This document shows, piece after piece, positions 1-9,140 of a stretch of 64,000 bases of DNA. The position numbers and the translations under genes are program-made. The stretch lies in NCBI RefSeq assembly GCF_013623835.1, contig NZ_JABKDE010000005.1:62001-126000 (forward strand), written 5' to 3'. The stretch's first letter is position 1. Each line of letters starts with the position of its first letter. A model generated the notes under the pieces. The model did no database searches. It was not told where the DNA came from and saw only the letters and a program-made list of their open reading frames with translations. Origin of the DNA: Brevibacterium oceani (lineage in GTDB: Bacteria > Actinomycetota > Actinomycetes > Actinomycetales > Brevibacteriaceae).

Positions 1-80
1 GTGGCCCGTCGGAACGTCCGCACCTGCACTCGATCAGTGCCGAAGAACATGACAAGCGATTTTCCATGTCTCCGAAACGC

Positions 81-105
81 GTAAAGAATCCGGCAGATTC
101 TTTAC
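81..105. repeat. Perfect AT-rich inverted repeat (operator or terminator)
   Basis: GTAAAGAATC, five bases, GATTCTTTAC: a perfect 10-bp dyad in an otherwise GC-rich stretch. It lies 47 bases past the stop of the minus-strand transporter gene. No T-run follows on either strand, so a protein-binding operator for a gene left of the window is as likely as a terminator. The rest of positions 1-151 holds no supported gene. Confidence 0.5.
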
Positions 106-151
106 ACGTTCAGCCGATGCGGCCACGGACTTGTCAGATCTGAGCGCGCTT

Positions 152-1318
152 TCACGTCCGCGCGGACAGCAGCGTCGCCAGGGTGAGCAGTCCTGCCATG
201 GCCACCGCCATCAGCGGGTATCCGCCGAGCACTCCGGCCAACGCCGGACCCGCCACCGGGGCCAGTGCAGTGCCCGCGGTGATCGGTGCGACGAAGACGC
301 CGTTGATGGCCCCGTAGTTCTCCGTGCCCCACCGGTCGGAGACCGCCGTGGCCTGCAGCAGCGTCATACATCCGCGCACTCCCCCGGTGACCATGGCGAT
401 GCCGATGAGCAGCCAGACCGGTCCCGGGATGAAGGCGAGCAGCCACAGTCCCACCGCGCCGGAAGCGAAGAGGATGACGGTGCGTGTGCGCGTCGAAGTG
501 TGCCTCTCGAGGTTCGGGTACCCGAAGCGTCCGGCCACCTGTCCGAAGCCGACGAGTCCGAGTGCGAGGGCGGCGAGGCTGTAGCCGGCCCCGCGTTCGA
601 TGATGAGCGGGATGATGTTGATCGTCACCGCGAAGAGGGTGAACGTTGCGATCGCCACGGCGATCTGGAGGGTGATGAAGCGGGGATGGCGGGTGACCGT
701 GCGCAGCTGGGTCCGGCTCGGTCGCTCGGCGCGTCCGGCAGCCTCGTCGGTCCATGTCCGGTTGAGGAAGAACAGGTGCATCGGCAGCGCCAGGACAGCG
801 AGCAGCCCGGCGAGGACCGCATAGGTCCCCCGCCAGCCGAGTGCATCGATGAGCCAGGCGATGATCGGGGCGAACACCGTCGAGGCGAGCCCGCCGACGA
901 GCGTGATCGTCGTCAGCGGCTTCGTCCGTTCCTCTCCATACCATCGAGTGATGATGGCGAAGGCCGGCGGGTAGAGAGTCGCGGCCTGAGCGAAGCCGGC
1001 GAGGACCCAGGCGGCGAAGAAGACGGGGAGGTTCGGGGCGATTGCGACGAGCCCGAGTGCGGCGACCCCGACGAGCGTGCCCGTGCCCATGATCAGCCGC
1101 GGGCCACGGTCGTCGAGCATCCGCCCGACCGTCGGTCCCATGAGCGCGGAGACGATGAGGCCGAGCGTCAGTGCGGCCGTGACCGTCGTGTGGCTCCACC
1201 CCATGTCCGCCGAGATCGGCGTGACCGCGACCGGCAGCGAATAGTAGAGCAGGCCCCAGCAGACCAACTCGGCCAGGCACAGCGCAGCCAGTCCCCCGCG
1301 TGGCCTATCGGTGATCAT
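152..1318 (-). CDS. Major facilitator superfamily transporter
   Basis: A 388-residue, 12-helix MFS permease with a cytoplasmic loop at mid-protein (about residues 185-205, rich in Arg and Thr) between its two six-helix halves. The loop after helix 2 has the MFS motif-A-like GRMLDDRGPR. The start chosen (MITDRPRG) has AAGGA six bases upstream and lies inside the last codons of jetD, overlapping it by 14 bases, so the two are translationally coupled. A longer ORF begins 18 codons earlier but lacks a ribosome site. The substrate is unknown. Its position as the fifth gene of a Wadjet operon is unusual and may simply reflect read-through. Confidence 0.85.
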   Translation of the reverse strand: MITDRPRGGLAALCLAELVCWGLLYYSLPVAVTPISADMGWSHTTVTAALTLGLIVSALMGPTVGRMLDDRGPRLIMGTGTLVGVAALGLVAIAPNLPVFFAAWVLAGFAQAATLYPPAFAIITRWYGEERTKPLTTITLVGGLASTVFAPIIAWLIDALGWRGTYAVLAGLLAVLALPMHLFFLNRTWTDEAAGRAERPSRTQLRTVTRHPRFITLQIAVAIATFTLFAVTINIIPLIIERGAGYSLAALALGLVGFGQVAGRFGYPNLERHTSTRTRTVILFASGAVGLWLLAFIPGPVWLLIGIAMVTGGVRGCMTLLQATAVSDRWGTENYGAINGVFVAPITAGTALAPVAGPALAGVLGGYPLMAVAMAGLLTLATLLSART

Positions 1319-2798
1319 CGGATCCTTCGCCGAGGTGGCCCTGCGTGTCCGTGGACCCATCGTCGCGTTCACCGCGGTCGCGTTCCTCCTCGCCGAGGTG
1401 GCCCTCCGTCGCGTCGCCGGCAGCGGTCCGCAGCCGGCCCAATGCCGTCTCCCAGGGAATGCGTTCCTGTTCGAGGCGGACGTCGCCTTCGGTGCGGAGA
1501 CGATCGAGTGTGCGGGCTTCGCTGCCGGTCAGCTGCGCGAACGTTCCTGTGTGCGGCTTCGGTTCGGGCACCCACAGGTCTGCGTGTGCGAGCAGGGACG
1601 CTTCGTCCATGAGCACGGATTCGACTCCGGGCAGGCGGCTGCGCAGGCGGTTGAGGATCGCGAAGCCGTGTGAGTCGAGGTCACCCCAGTAGAGGACGCG
1701 GGCGACGGCGATCCAGTCGAGTCGGGTCACCTGGTCGACGGCGTAGCCGGAGCCGTGGACGGCGACGGCCGAGGGCCAGGCCGGCATGGCGAGCACCGAT
1801 TCGAGGTTTTCGAAGACGAAGACCAGCTTCGGGGCCAGAGGCAGGCCGCTCAGCTGCGAAATCGGTGCGGTGATGTCGTCGAGAACGCCGGTCGGCGCGG
1901 GGGCGGCAGTGGTGTCTGAGTCAGCGGCGGCCTCGCCAGATCCCGCGCCGGAGACCAACGCCGGGTCGAGGATGCGCAGCCGCAGTCGCGGTTCGGCGTC
2001 GAGGACACTCACCGCATCGGCGTGCCCGATCCCGGCCAGGAGCGCGATGACGAGGCTGCGGTGGCTCTCGAACCATTTCGAGTCGACGCCGCGGATCGGC
2101 AGCTGCCGTGGCCGCAGCGAACCGAGCCGGTGGGTTCGCAACCAGTCGACGACGGCGATGACGGTGGCGAAGGACGCGTCGCTGAGCCCGAGAATCCGCT
2201 TCGCCTGCGACCGGACGGCCGCAGCGAGCGCCTCGCCGACCAATTCCCCGTCACCGTCCCGACTCGCATCGACGTCCCGACCCGCATAGTCGTCCCGATC
2301 CGCGTCGCCGGCACGTCTTCCGCCGACCTCCCCAAACCGCTGTCGGATCGCGGCGGCGCGGTCACGCAGTCTCCGCCAGTCTCGGGCGGTGTCGCCGCCG
2401 GCGAAGGCGGCCACCACGTCGGGGGTGGTCAACCGAAGTCGGATGGGGACGCGTTGGCGACCGACCCGGGCCCAGTTGCGCTCCTCCCAGTCGATCTCGA
2501 GTCCCGAGGTCGGGATTCCGACGGACTGCGTCTCGCTGGCATTCGCCTCGGCGGCCGTCGTCGTGACAGCGTTCGCCTCGGCGGCCCTCGCCGAAGCTGC
2601 CCCAGCCTCCACGGCCCGCCAGCTCGCGGCCCAGTCGGCGGCGGCAGCCTGATCGGTCAGAACCTGCTTCTCCGTCGGCGGATGGAGGGCGATCTCGACT
2701 CGCACCTCAGCGACCGCCTCCGCCGCCCACTCAGCCATCGACGAGGTCAGTCGCTTGCGCGCCTTCGCTCTGGCCTCGGCGACGGAGAGCATGGTCAT
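1305..2798 (-). CDS. jetD: Wadjet nuclease subunit JetD (DUF3322/DUF2220)
   Basis: 497 residues. JetD (MksG) is the DNA-cleaving subunit of the Wadjet/MksBEFG system. The N-terminal DUF3322 part spans roughly residues 1-260. The C-terminal DUF2220 part holds FENLES (about 329-334) and the Toprim-like YWGDLDSHG (about 370-378), whose acidic residues bind metal in this topoisomerase VI-like family. The ATG overlaps the jetC stop as ATGA. Two oddities: an Ala/Glu-rich insert (about 65-92) and a charged tail after residue 462 that contains GHLGE twice, each copy encoded by the window-wide word CCACCTCGGC. The tail is outside the catalytic fold and looks dispensable. Confidence 0.93.
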   Translation of the reverse strand: MTMLSVAEARAKARKRLTSSMAEWAAEAVAEVRVEIALHPPTEKQVLTDQAAAADWAASWRAVEAGAASARAAEANAVTTTAAEANASETQSVGIPTSGLEIDWEERNWARVGRQRVPIRLRLTTPDVVAAFAGGDTARDWRRLRDRAAAIRQRFGEVGGRRAGDADRDDYAGRDVDASRDGDGELVGEALAAAVRSQAKRILGLSDASFATVIAVVDWLRTHRLGSLRPRQLPIRGVDSKWFESHRSLVIALLAGIGHADAVSVLDAEPRLRLRILDPALVSGAGSGEAAADSDTTAAPAPTGVLDDITAPISQLSGLPLAPKLVFVFENLESVLAMPAWPSAVAVHGSGYAVDQVTRLDWIAVARVLYWGDLDSHGFAILNRLRSRLPGVESVLMDEASLLAHADLWVPEPKPHTGTFAQLTGSEARTLDRLRTEGDVRLEQERIPWETALGRLRTAAGDATEGHLGEEERDRGERDDGSTDTQGHLGEGSDDHR

Positions 2799-5700
2799 CG
2801 GCCCTCAGGCTCCTCGAATTCGTCCCACACCATCGTCGAGGTCAGGGTCTTCTGTCGGCTCGGGTTCTCGATCGAGGTCGCCGCTCCCACATAGGGTTCG
2901 ATCGTCTGCAGCAGTTTCTGCGGGGTGGCGAGCACCATGTGGAACCCGAACTCGATGAAGATGTCGAGCGCCATCCGCGTGTACCGGGTGTCGGCCTTGT
3001 CGAAGGCTTCGTCGAGGATGATCGTGCCGTACTTCGAGATCGCCTCGTCCGGGTCCGCCAGCTGATAGCGCAGGGCCGCGGCCAGACAGAAGATCACGAG
3101 CTTCTGCTGCTGCCCACCGGACATCGCCGCGCCCGAATCGTAGGTCGCGTGTGCCCGCCCGTGGTCGTCGATCTCCTCGGCGAGGAAAGACACATGCAGT
3201 CGCGTGTCGAGGCACTGGGTCTTCCACACCTTGTCGACGTGCTCGCTCGAGGCGAATCGGCGCATCACCTCGGCCAACGTGTCGTACTTCCTCTCCGCGG
3301 TGACCATATCGTCGTCACCCCAGCTGCCGGCGGCGACGAAGCGCAGGTCGGCGATGAAGGCGTTGACGGTCTCCGACCTGCGGGTCTTGACCTTGAGCCG
3401 CAGATACCGGTCCTCGTCGAACTGCGACCGCAGCAGGGATGAGTTGATCGGGGCGACCCGGTCTTCGATCTCGCGCGGGGCCGCGTGGATCTCGTTGAGC
3501 AGCTCGCCGATGAGGTCGCGTGAGCGCTGCTGGAGGAGCTCCCGGAACCGGTTCTCGTGATCGGGCAGACCGTGCGCTTCGATCTCATCGAGCATCGCGA
3601 GATACGCTCGCCGATCGTCGACCTCGGCCGTGAGCTGGGAGGACACCGACGGCCATGCGGCCTTGAACTCCGCTGCCAACCGAGTCACGGACTGACCGGC
3701 CCGGCTCGCTTCGGCCTGTGCCCGGTCCTTCTCCTCCTGCAGAGTCTGCGAGACCTGCTGCCCCACCTCGGCGAGGTTCTCCCGTTTGATGCTGCGTTGG
3801 ATCTTCCGGAACCGTGCATCCAATTCCTCGCCGAGGTGGCCGTCGACCTCCGCGATGCGACCGGCGTTGACGTCGTCCTCGATCCGGGTGATGCCCGAGC
3901 GCAGGCCCGTCGATTCCTCGTTGGCCCGGCGCAGGGCGTAGTCGGCCTCGGAACGTGCGGTCTCGGCGGCGTCCTTGGTCGTCTTCGCCTCGCGTTCGAC
4001 ACCGATCGCCTGCTGCAGGTCACCGTCGGCGTCTTCGAGTTCGGCCAACTGGCGTTCGAGTGTCGCGACCTTCTCGGCCGCACCGGCCCGGTCGACGTCG
4101 CGCCAGGCCTGTTCGCGGATACCGGCGAGGATGCCGCGGCGGCGGTGGGCCTGCGCGGTCTCGGCGTCAGCGGCGGCGACGACCTGTTCGGCTTCCGCCA
4201 GCTCGCCTTGCGCTTCCTTGAGCGATTCGATGAGGGCTTCGAGCTTGGCTTCCCGGTCGCCGAGGACCCATTGGCTGCGGTCGTCGATGCGACGGCGGTC
4301 GTCCTTCTCATACCGCGTGCGTGAGGTCTTGATCTGGCCTTTGACGGTGACGGCGCGGGGGTGGTCGTCGAGTTCGTCGGGGTCGTCGACGCACGCGAAG
4401 TCGAAGCGTTCGGACAGGGTGGACCTCACCCAGTCCCCGAACCCGGTGTCGGACACGTGGACCTTGTTGACCAGGGATCTCTCACTGCCGACGGGACGGG
4501 GGCCAGGCACGGTGTGTGGGATCTCCTCGAACACGAGGCGTCCGCGGATGTGGTGGGCGTCGACCCAGGTCCGCACGGCAGAGAGGTTCTCGGATCGGAC
4601 GAGGACAGTCAGCGCCATGGGACGGAGTACACGTTCGATCGCTCCGGTCCATCGCGCCTGGTCGGGGTCGACCTCGATGAGTTCGGCGGCGAAGGGCAGG
4701 GACTTCTCGCTCAGTCCGGTGCCGGCGGCGAGTTCGGAGCGGATCGCCATGAGGTTGTTCGGCACGGTCGAGCCTGAGCGCCGCAGGGATTCGATCTCGC
4801 CTTCGAGTTCGCGGACTCGGGCGCGGGCCTGGGAGAACCGGTCGTGGTCGGCGTGGCTGGGTCCGGTGACCTGAGTGTCGTCGTCGAGGCTGGCGGCGAT
4901 CTGGGCCTGGAGTTCGGCGAATTCCGCGGCTGTGGTCGGGGCGGAGTCGATGCCGGCCTGTTCGAGTTGGCGGGCCAGTGACGCCCAACGTTCGGCGATG
5001 GCGCGGCGCTCGGTCTCCGCGGTGTCGATGCGCTGCTGGAGATGTTCGGCCTCCGACCCGCCGAGTTCGAGGGTGGCTCGTCTGGCGAGGTCGTATTCGT
5101 CGACGGCGGCGGCGTAATCGCGCCCGGCCCGGTCGGCGGTGACTTCGAGTTCGACGATCCGTCTCGTCAGTGCCGAGAGGTCGGTGCGGAGGATGTCGAG
5201 TTCGCGGCGCTTCTGGTAGGGCAGCAGGGATTCGCTCAGCGCGATCGACTTCGCGGCAATGTCGTTGGCGGTTTCGAAGCTCGCGGCGGCCTCACGCAGA
5301 TGCAGCAGGTGGTCGCGCTGTTTGCGCAATTGGACGACGTGGTCGTGGGCGTCCTTGAGGTCGCCGAACTGGGCGACGGCAGTGTCGGCGAGGTCGAAGG
5401 TCGCCGGGGTCTCGAGCATGTGGTCGCGGAAGAGCCGGTCGAGGCTGTCGAGACTCTTGGCCGACTGGGTCTTGTGCAGCAGCTGGAGGGCGGACTCGTC
5501 GGCCATGCCGAAGGTCTTGCGCATCCGTGCGTAGAACTTTCCGTGATGTCCATTGGAGGTGACCACGGCATCGGGCCGATCGGCCTTGAGTCTGCGGGTT
5601 TCGAGCCCGGAGCGGGCGTAGTGCTGGAGTTCGGCGAGGTCGAGTTCGCCGCGTTCCCACACGCAGGCGTCGGAGAGGTCGGTCGTCTTCGTACCCGATC

Positions 5701-6172
5701 CCTTGATGAAGAAGAGCCGGGCCAGGGACAGCGGGCGGTCGGTGCCGTTGTCGTAGCGGAGGATGATGCCCGACCAGGTGGCACGGGGACGCAGGTATTT
5801 GCTGACGACCCGGTCTTCCTCGGTGTCGGCGGTCCGGGTCCAGGCGCCGCGGACGTAGCTGACGAGGCTGCGCTGATCGAGCCTGGCTCCTGCGGTCTGG
5901 GCGGCGACGTTGAAGCGCAGCCACTTGTCCGGGGTGAGCACGGCGGCGATGCCGTCGAGGAGGGAGGACTTGCCGGACCCGGAGGGTCCGGTGATGAGGT
6001 GGCCTTTGTGGGAGACGGGGATGCGGTGGATATCGGAGTCGAAGGTGCCCCAGTTCGCGATCTGGATCTCGCTCAGCCGCCACTGGCTGCCGACGTCGGG
6101 ACGGTTCGCCCCGCGGGCGCGCGCCTGATCGGCCACGAAGGCCGCATCGAGTGGGAAGAGTGCCTCGGTCAC
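2795..6172 (-). CDS. jetC: Wadjet SMC-like ATPase JetC
   Basis: 1125 residues, normal for JetC/MksB. Walker A TGPSGSGKSS is at about 61-70. Long heptad-rich coiled coils (about 270-480 and 640-880) flank a hinge-like globular centre. The ABC signature SGGQQQK is at about 1018-1024 and Walker B IILDEAFDKAD at about 1051-1061. By analogy with characterised Wadjet, JetABC forms a dimeric loop-extruding motor that measures circular DNA and presents it to JetD. The start overlaps the jetB stop by four bases (ATGA) and the end overlaps jetD the same way, so the genes are tightly coupled. All nucleotide-binding motifs are intact, so the motor should be functional. Confidence 0.95.
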   Translation of the reverse strand: MTEALFPLDAAFVADQARARGANRPDVGSQWRLSEIQIANWGTFDSDIHRIPVSHKGHLITGPSGSGKSSLLDGIAAVLTPDKWLRFNVAAQTAGARLDQRSLVSYVRGAWTRTADTEEDRVVSKYLRPRATWSGIILRYDNGTDRPLSLARLFFIKGSGTKTTDLSDACVWERGELDLAELQHYARSGLETRRLKADRPDAVVTSNGHHGKFYARMRKTFGMADESALQLLHKTQSAKSLDSLDRLFRDHMLETPATFDLADTAVAQFGDLKDAHDHVVQLRKQRDHLLHLREAAASFETANDIAAKSIALSESLLPYQKRRELDILRTDLSALTRRIVELEVTADRAGRDYAAAVDEYDLARRATLELGGSEAEHLQQRIDTAETERRAIAERWASLARQLEQAGIDSAPTTAAEFAELQAQIAASLDDDTQVTGPSHADHDRFSQARARVRELEGEIESLRRSGSTVPNNLMAIRSELAAGTGLSEKSLPFAAELIEVDPDQARWTGAIERVLRPMALTVLVRSENLSAVRTWVDAHHIRGRLVFEEIPHTVPGPRPVGSERSLVNKVHVSDTGFGDWVRSTLSERFDFACVDDPDELDDHPRAVTVKGQIKTSRTRYEKDDRRRIDDRSQWVLGDREAKLEALIESLKEAQGELAEAEQVVAAADAETAQAHRRRGILAGIREQAWRDVDRAGAAEKVATLERQLAELEDADGDLQQAIGVEREAKTTKDAAETARSEADYALRRANEESTGLRSGITRIEDDVNAGRIAEVDGHLGEELDARFRKIQRSIKRENLAEVGQQVSQTLQEEKDRAQAEASRAGQSVTRLAAEFKAAWPSVSSQLTAEVDDRRAYLAMLDEIEAHGLPDHENRFRELLQQRSRDLIGELLNEIHAAPREIEDRVAPINSSLLRSQFDEDRYLRLKVKTRRSETVNAFIADLRFVAAGSWGDDDMVTAERKYDTLAEVMRRFASSEHVDKVWKTQCLDTRLHVSFLAEEIDDHGRAHATYDSGAAMSGGQQQKLVIFCLAAALRYQLADPDEAISKYGTIILDEAFDKADTRYTRMALDIFIEFGFHMVLATPQKLLQTIEPYVGAATSIENPSRQKTLTSTMVWDEFEEPEGR

Positions 6173-7032
6173 GCGTCGTCCTCCTCGGCGTCGGTCTTCG
6201 TGTCGGAGTCCGAGTCCGACTCGGTGACTGCCTCATCCTCGGCGCCAGCGCCATCATCAGCACCGGCACCCGTATCAGCGACGCCGTCGCCGAGATCCTC
6301 GCTGACATCGGTCTCACCTGCGGCGATGCGTTCGTAGACGTCGATGAGCTCACGCACGCGGTCCTCGTCGATGAGGAACTTCACCATCGGGGAGATCTCG
6401 AACCGATCTTCACCGGCCTTGTGCAGCACGCGCAGCCGGTTGCTCATCCGCGACCACGCGCCGTTGAGGTTGCGTTGGAACGTCGATTCATCGCCGGTGC
6501 GGTAGATCGCGAGCCTTTCATAGACCTCGTCGCGGTCGACGATGACGCGCTTCTCTCCGGGCGCGGCAAGCAGCAGCTGCCGCAGCACGAGGAGCATGGC
6601 CGTGTCGAGGAAGGTCAGCCGTTCGCTGCGTACCGCGGCGGGAGCGTCGATCTCGTCGGTGACGATCTTGCGGGTGAACGCGAACTCGTCGACGCGGTCG
6701 ATGACGAGGTCGAGGAACAGGTCGTGCAGGCGCGAGCGGACGAGCCCTTCATCGGCCACGAGCGCCGCCCACAGCTGCGGGCTCTGCACTCCGGAGACGT
6801 AGGGGCCCTTGAGCAGCTCGAGCAGCACGCGCCGGGTCCGCTCCCCCAGAGTCCCGGTGTCACCGGACCACAGCCCGGACGGGTTGTGGTCGGCACCGTC
6901 CCCGAAAGATTCGCTCGCCGAGGCGGCTCCCACCTCGGTGGAGGTCCTGCCGTCACCGGCCGGTGAGGTCGGGTGGGCACCGTCGCCGGCGGTCGCCTCG
7001 GTGGTGGGTTCGACGTGGTCGGTGGGGCTCAT
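6169..7032 (-). CDS. jetB: Wadjet KITE-type subunit JetB (DUF4194)
   Basis: 287 residues. The DUF4194 core lies between about residues 55 and 235, with winged-helix-like segments around LLELLKGPYVSG and SRMSNRLRVL. It matches JetB/MksE, the protein that binds the JetA kleisin. Both ends are disordered: a Ser/Gly/Ala-rich N-terminus (1-55) and a very acidic Asp/Glu/Ser tail (about 240-287). The N-terminal region contains GCCGAGGCGGCTC at 6917. ATG overlaps the jetA stop by four bases. Confidence 0.92.
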   Translation of the reverse strand: MSPTDHVEPTTEATAGDGAHPTSPAGDGRTSTEVGAASASESFGDGADHNPSGLWSGDTGTLGERTRRVLLELLKGPYVSGVQSPQLWAALVADEGLVRSRLHDLFLDLVIDRVDEFAFTRKIVTDEIDAPAAVRSERLTFLDTAMLLVLRQLLLAAPGEKRVIVDRDEVYERLAIYRTGDESTFQRNLNGAWSRMSNRLRVLHKAGEDRFEISPMVKFLIDEDRVRELIDVYERIAAGETDVSEDLGDGVADTGAGADDGAGAEDEAVTESDSDSDTKTDAEEDDA

Positions 7033-8492
7033 AGGGTGATGCCTTCGATGAAGTAGTGGCGGCGGATCGCGGCGGTGCGGGCGATGCCGTCGATGCCGGA
7101 CCAGGTGAGGATTTCGCGGTTGTCGTGATCGACGTGGCCGTACGTGCTGGCCAGGGACAACAGCCCGACGACGCTCGCGAGGCCCTGGGTGGCGGGGAAG
7201 GTTTCGAGCACCTCGGCGACGGAGGCTTCGTGGGCGGAGGTGACGACGGAGTTGATGTTCTCGGTGAGCTCGGCGAAGTCGATCTCGGATTCGCGGGCGA
7301 CGGCGATGAGTTCGGCGAAGTCGATCTCGGAGTCGGCGGCCTCGCCGAGTTCGTCGCCGGCGTTGAACTCCTCGGGGTCGTGGAGGATGACCTCTCCGAC
7401 GCTGCCGAGGGACACGCTCGAGAGTTCGAGGTCGATGCCGACCTCGTCGTAGGGCTTGAGTTCCTGTGACACCGGTGCCGCTGCGGCCAGGCCCTCTTGG
7501 AGGAGGGTGCGCATGACCCGGTCGCGCTGGAATTCGTGGGAATGGACGTAGCGGCGCAGGCCGCGGGCGAATTCGGTGAGGATGTCGGAGACCTCGTGGG
7601 AGCCGTCTTTCATCTGCCGCATCAGCGTGCGCAGGGAGCGACGGGTGGACAGGTCCAGGGCGGCGGAGAAGTCGCGGTCGAGGATGGCGGCGATGTCGTC
7701 GTCGAAGGCCGCGGACTGTTCGGGGTCGCGGACGAGGGCGGAGAATGCGGAGAACGTGCGGCCTTCGTCGGAGGATTCGATGAGGTCGACGCCGCGGAAG
7801 ACTTCGTCGAGGACCTGGGATTGGGAGTCCTCGGCGGCGAGGATCGAGATCCGCAGCTCCTGGTTGAGGTCTTCGAAGCGGGCGCGCACGCGGGCGAAGT
7901 CGGCGGGTAGCCCCTGTGCCTGCTGCAGGATGTCGTTCACGCGTTCGTTCGCTCGCCTCCGGTCGAGGACGACGGAGCGGGGGTCGCCGCGGCGGACGCG
8001 GGCGATCTCGGCGTCGATGCGGTCGCGTTCGGCGCGCAGGGACGCAAGCCTGCGGGAGCTGTCGGGGTCGGTGTCGATGGCCAGTTGGTGCACGGATTGG
8101 GCGAGGCTGACCAGCCGGGATTCTGTCGCGGTCTGCGGTGGGGTGCGCAGCTGTTCGAGCATGCGGATGGCGTCGAAGCCGGCGGCGGAGAGTTCGTAGG
8201 TCTCGCCCCTCGCCCCGGTGGCGGGTCTGCGGACGAGGATCTCGGCCCGTCGCCAGTCGTCGCAGTACGCCTTCGCGGTGCGCAGCGAGAGGTCGAAATG
8301 GTCACGGAGCTCTTCGAGATCGGCGTCGATGCTCTCATGCAGGTCGTCGGTGTTCACCCGGGTACCGGGACGGCCCAGGTGGGCGTCGAGGGTTCCGGCC
8401 ATGACGGCGAGGTTGTCGGCCCGGAGCATGCGCAGAGTGGCATTCGACTCGAGCAGTCGCCGGTAGGCGAGCGCGGAAGACAGGGCGGACAT
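7029..8492 (-). CDS. jetA: Wadjet kleisin-like subunit JetA (DUF3375)
   Basis: 487 residues, DUF3375 family, the MksF/kleisin-like subunit that bridges the JetC heads. The N-terminal helical region (about 1-140) is followed by a long helical middle with a REEs-type charged pattern and a C-terminal winged-helix-like end. The start is MSALSSALAYRRLLESN. A -10 box GAGAAT lies seven bases before this ATG with TTGGCG 18 bases further upstream, giving a transcript that starts at or next to the ATG (leaderless). A 16-codon longer reading frame would run through that promoter. First gene of the jetABCD-MFS operon. Confidence 0.92.
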   Translation of the reverse strand: MSALSSALAYRRLLESNATLRMLRADNLAVMAGTLDAHLGRPGTRVNTDDLHESIDADLEELRDHFDLSLRTAKAYCDDWRRAEILVRRPATGARGETYELSAAGFDAIRMLEQLRTPPQTATESRLVSLAQSVHQLAIDTDPDSSRRLASLRAERDRIDAEIARVRRGDPRSVVLDRRRANERVNDILQQAQGLPADFARVRARFEDLNQELRISILAAEDSQSQVLDEVFRGVDLIESSDEGRTFSAFSALVRDPEQSAAFDDDIAAILDRDFSAALDLSTRRSLRTLMRQMKDGSHEVSDILTEFARGLRRYVHSHEFQRDRVMRTLLQEGLAAAAPVSQELKPYDEVGIDLELSSVSLGSVGEVILHDPEEFNAGDELGEAADSEIDFAELIAVARESEIDFAELTENINSVVTSAHEASVAEVLETFPATQGLASVVGLLSLASTYGHVDHDNREILTWSGIDGIARTAAIRRHYFIEGITL

Positions 8493-8499
8493 AGGAACT

Positions 8500-8529
8500 A
8501 TTCTCAATGCCCGGGCGGGTGCGCGCCAA
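8500..8529 (-). promoter_or_regulatory. Predicted leaderless promoter of the jet operon
   Basis: TTGGCG (8529-8524), 18-base spacer, GAGAAT (8505-8500), then seven bases to the jetA ATG. Both hexamers match the consensus at four of six positions. No Shine-Dalgarno sequence is present, which fits a leaderless mRNA. Confidence 0.45.
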
Positions 8530-8571
8530 TTCCCGGTCACTCGGCCCGCGCCGTGTTCAGGTCAAGGCATC

Positions 8572-8634
8572 CCTCTCGTCAGTCCATCGCGTTCTCCTCG
8601 TCGGCCCGTCGCCTGCCTCTCGTCAGTCCATTGC
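8572..8634. repeat. 19-bp direct repeat at the yjbR end
   Basis: CCTCTCGTCAGTCCATYGC occurs at 8572-8590 and 8616-8634 with one mismatch. The second copy contains the yjbR stop codon and last codons. The first is a duplicate in the jetA upstream region, probably left by a small tandem duplication. Confidence 0.6.
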
Positions 8635-9087
8635 ATCCCTCCCGCCGAAGGTCACGGGGTCGACGGGGCGATCCTTCCTCGGCATCTTCGCGACGACGAG
8701 GCAGTAGGACTCGAGAACGAGATCATGGAGCAGGTCGGAGTCGAACCGCTCCCCCGGCTCTTGTCCATTCCCATCCTCGTCGTCGGGCTCGTCCGCCGCT
8801 TCCCCTTCACTTCCGTCGTCCCCGCCGCCTGCCACGGTGATCCAGTGCTTCTTGTTCATGTGATAGCCCGGAGTGATCTCGGCATAGGCGTCTCGGAGCA
8901 CCTCACCGTCGAGGGGATCGATCTTGAGATTGATGCTGGGGATCCCGCGCAGCCGAAAGGCCATCATGAACATCTTCCCGCGCACCTTGTACACGGTGTT
9001 CTCCGGCCCGAAGGGATGGTCGATCTCGACAGAGGGGTACTGCATGGCCTGCTCATGGGCCAGACGGAGCACGGTATCGGGATCCAT
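8623..9087 (-). CDS. MmcQ/YjbR family DNA-binding-fold protein
   Basis: 154 residues. Matches the YjbR/MmcQ family, small proteins with a CyaY/YjbR fold sometimes suggested to bind DNA. Typical segments are an N-terminal helix ending near HPFG, VYKVRGKMF, NLKIDP and GYHMNKKHW. Between GYHMNKKHW and the last helix is an acidic insert of about 30 residues (GGGDDGSEGE onward) that typical members lack. The start is supported by a leaderless -10 box TAACCT six bases upstream. It precedes jetA by 130 bases, but jetA has its own promoter. Function unknown. Confidence 0.85.
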   Translation of the reverse strand: MDPDTVLRLAHEQAMQYPSVEIDHPFGPENTVYKVRGKMFMMAFRLRGIPSINLKIDPLDGEVLRDAYAEITPGYHMNKKHWITVAGGGDDGSEGEAADEPDDEDGNGQEPGERFDSDLLHDLVLESYCLVVAKMPRKDRPVDPVTFGGRDAMD

Positions 9088-9093
9088 GCGTGG

Positions 9094-9134
9094 AGGTTAG
9101 CAGACGGCTGTGACATGAGAACTGACGTTAGACT
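9094..9134. promoter_or_regulatory. Divergent leaderless promoters of yjbR and asparaginase
   Basis: Minus strand: TAACCT (9099-9094), six bases, then the yjbR ATG. Plus strand: TAGACT (9129-9134), six bases, then the asparaginase ATG. The only G-rich stretch near a start is GGAGG at 9092-9096 on the plus strand, too far from ATG 9141 to act as a ribosome site. No convincing -35 box was found. Confidence 0.5.
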
Positions 9135-9140
9135 CGAATC

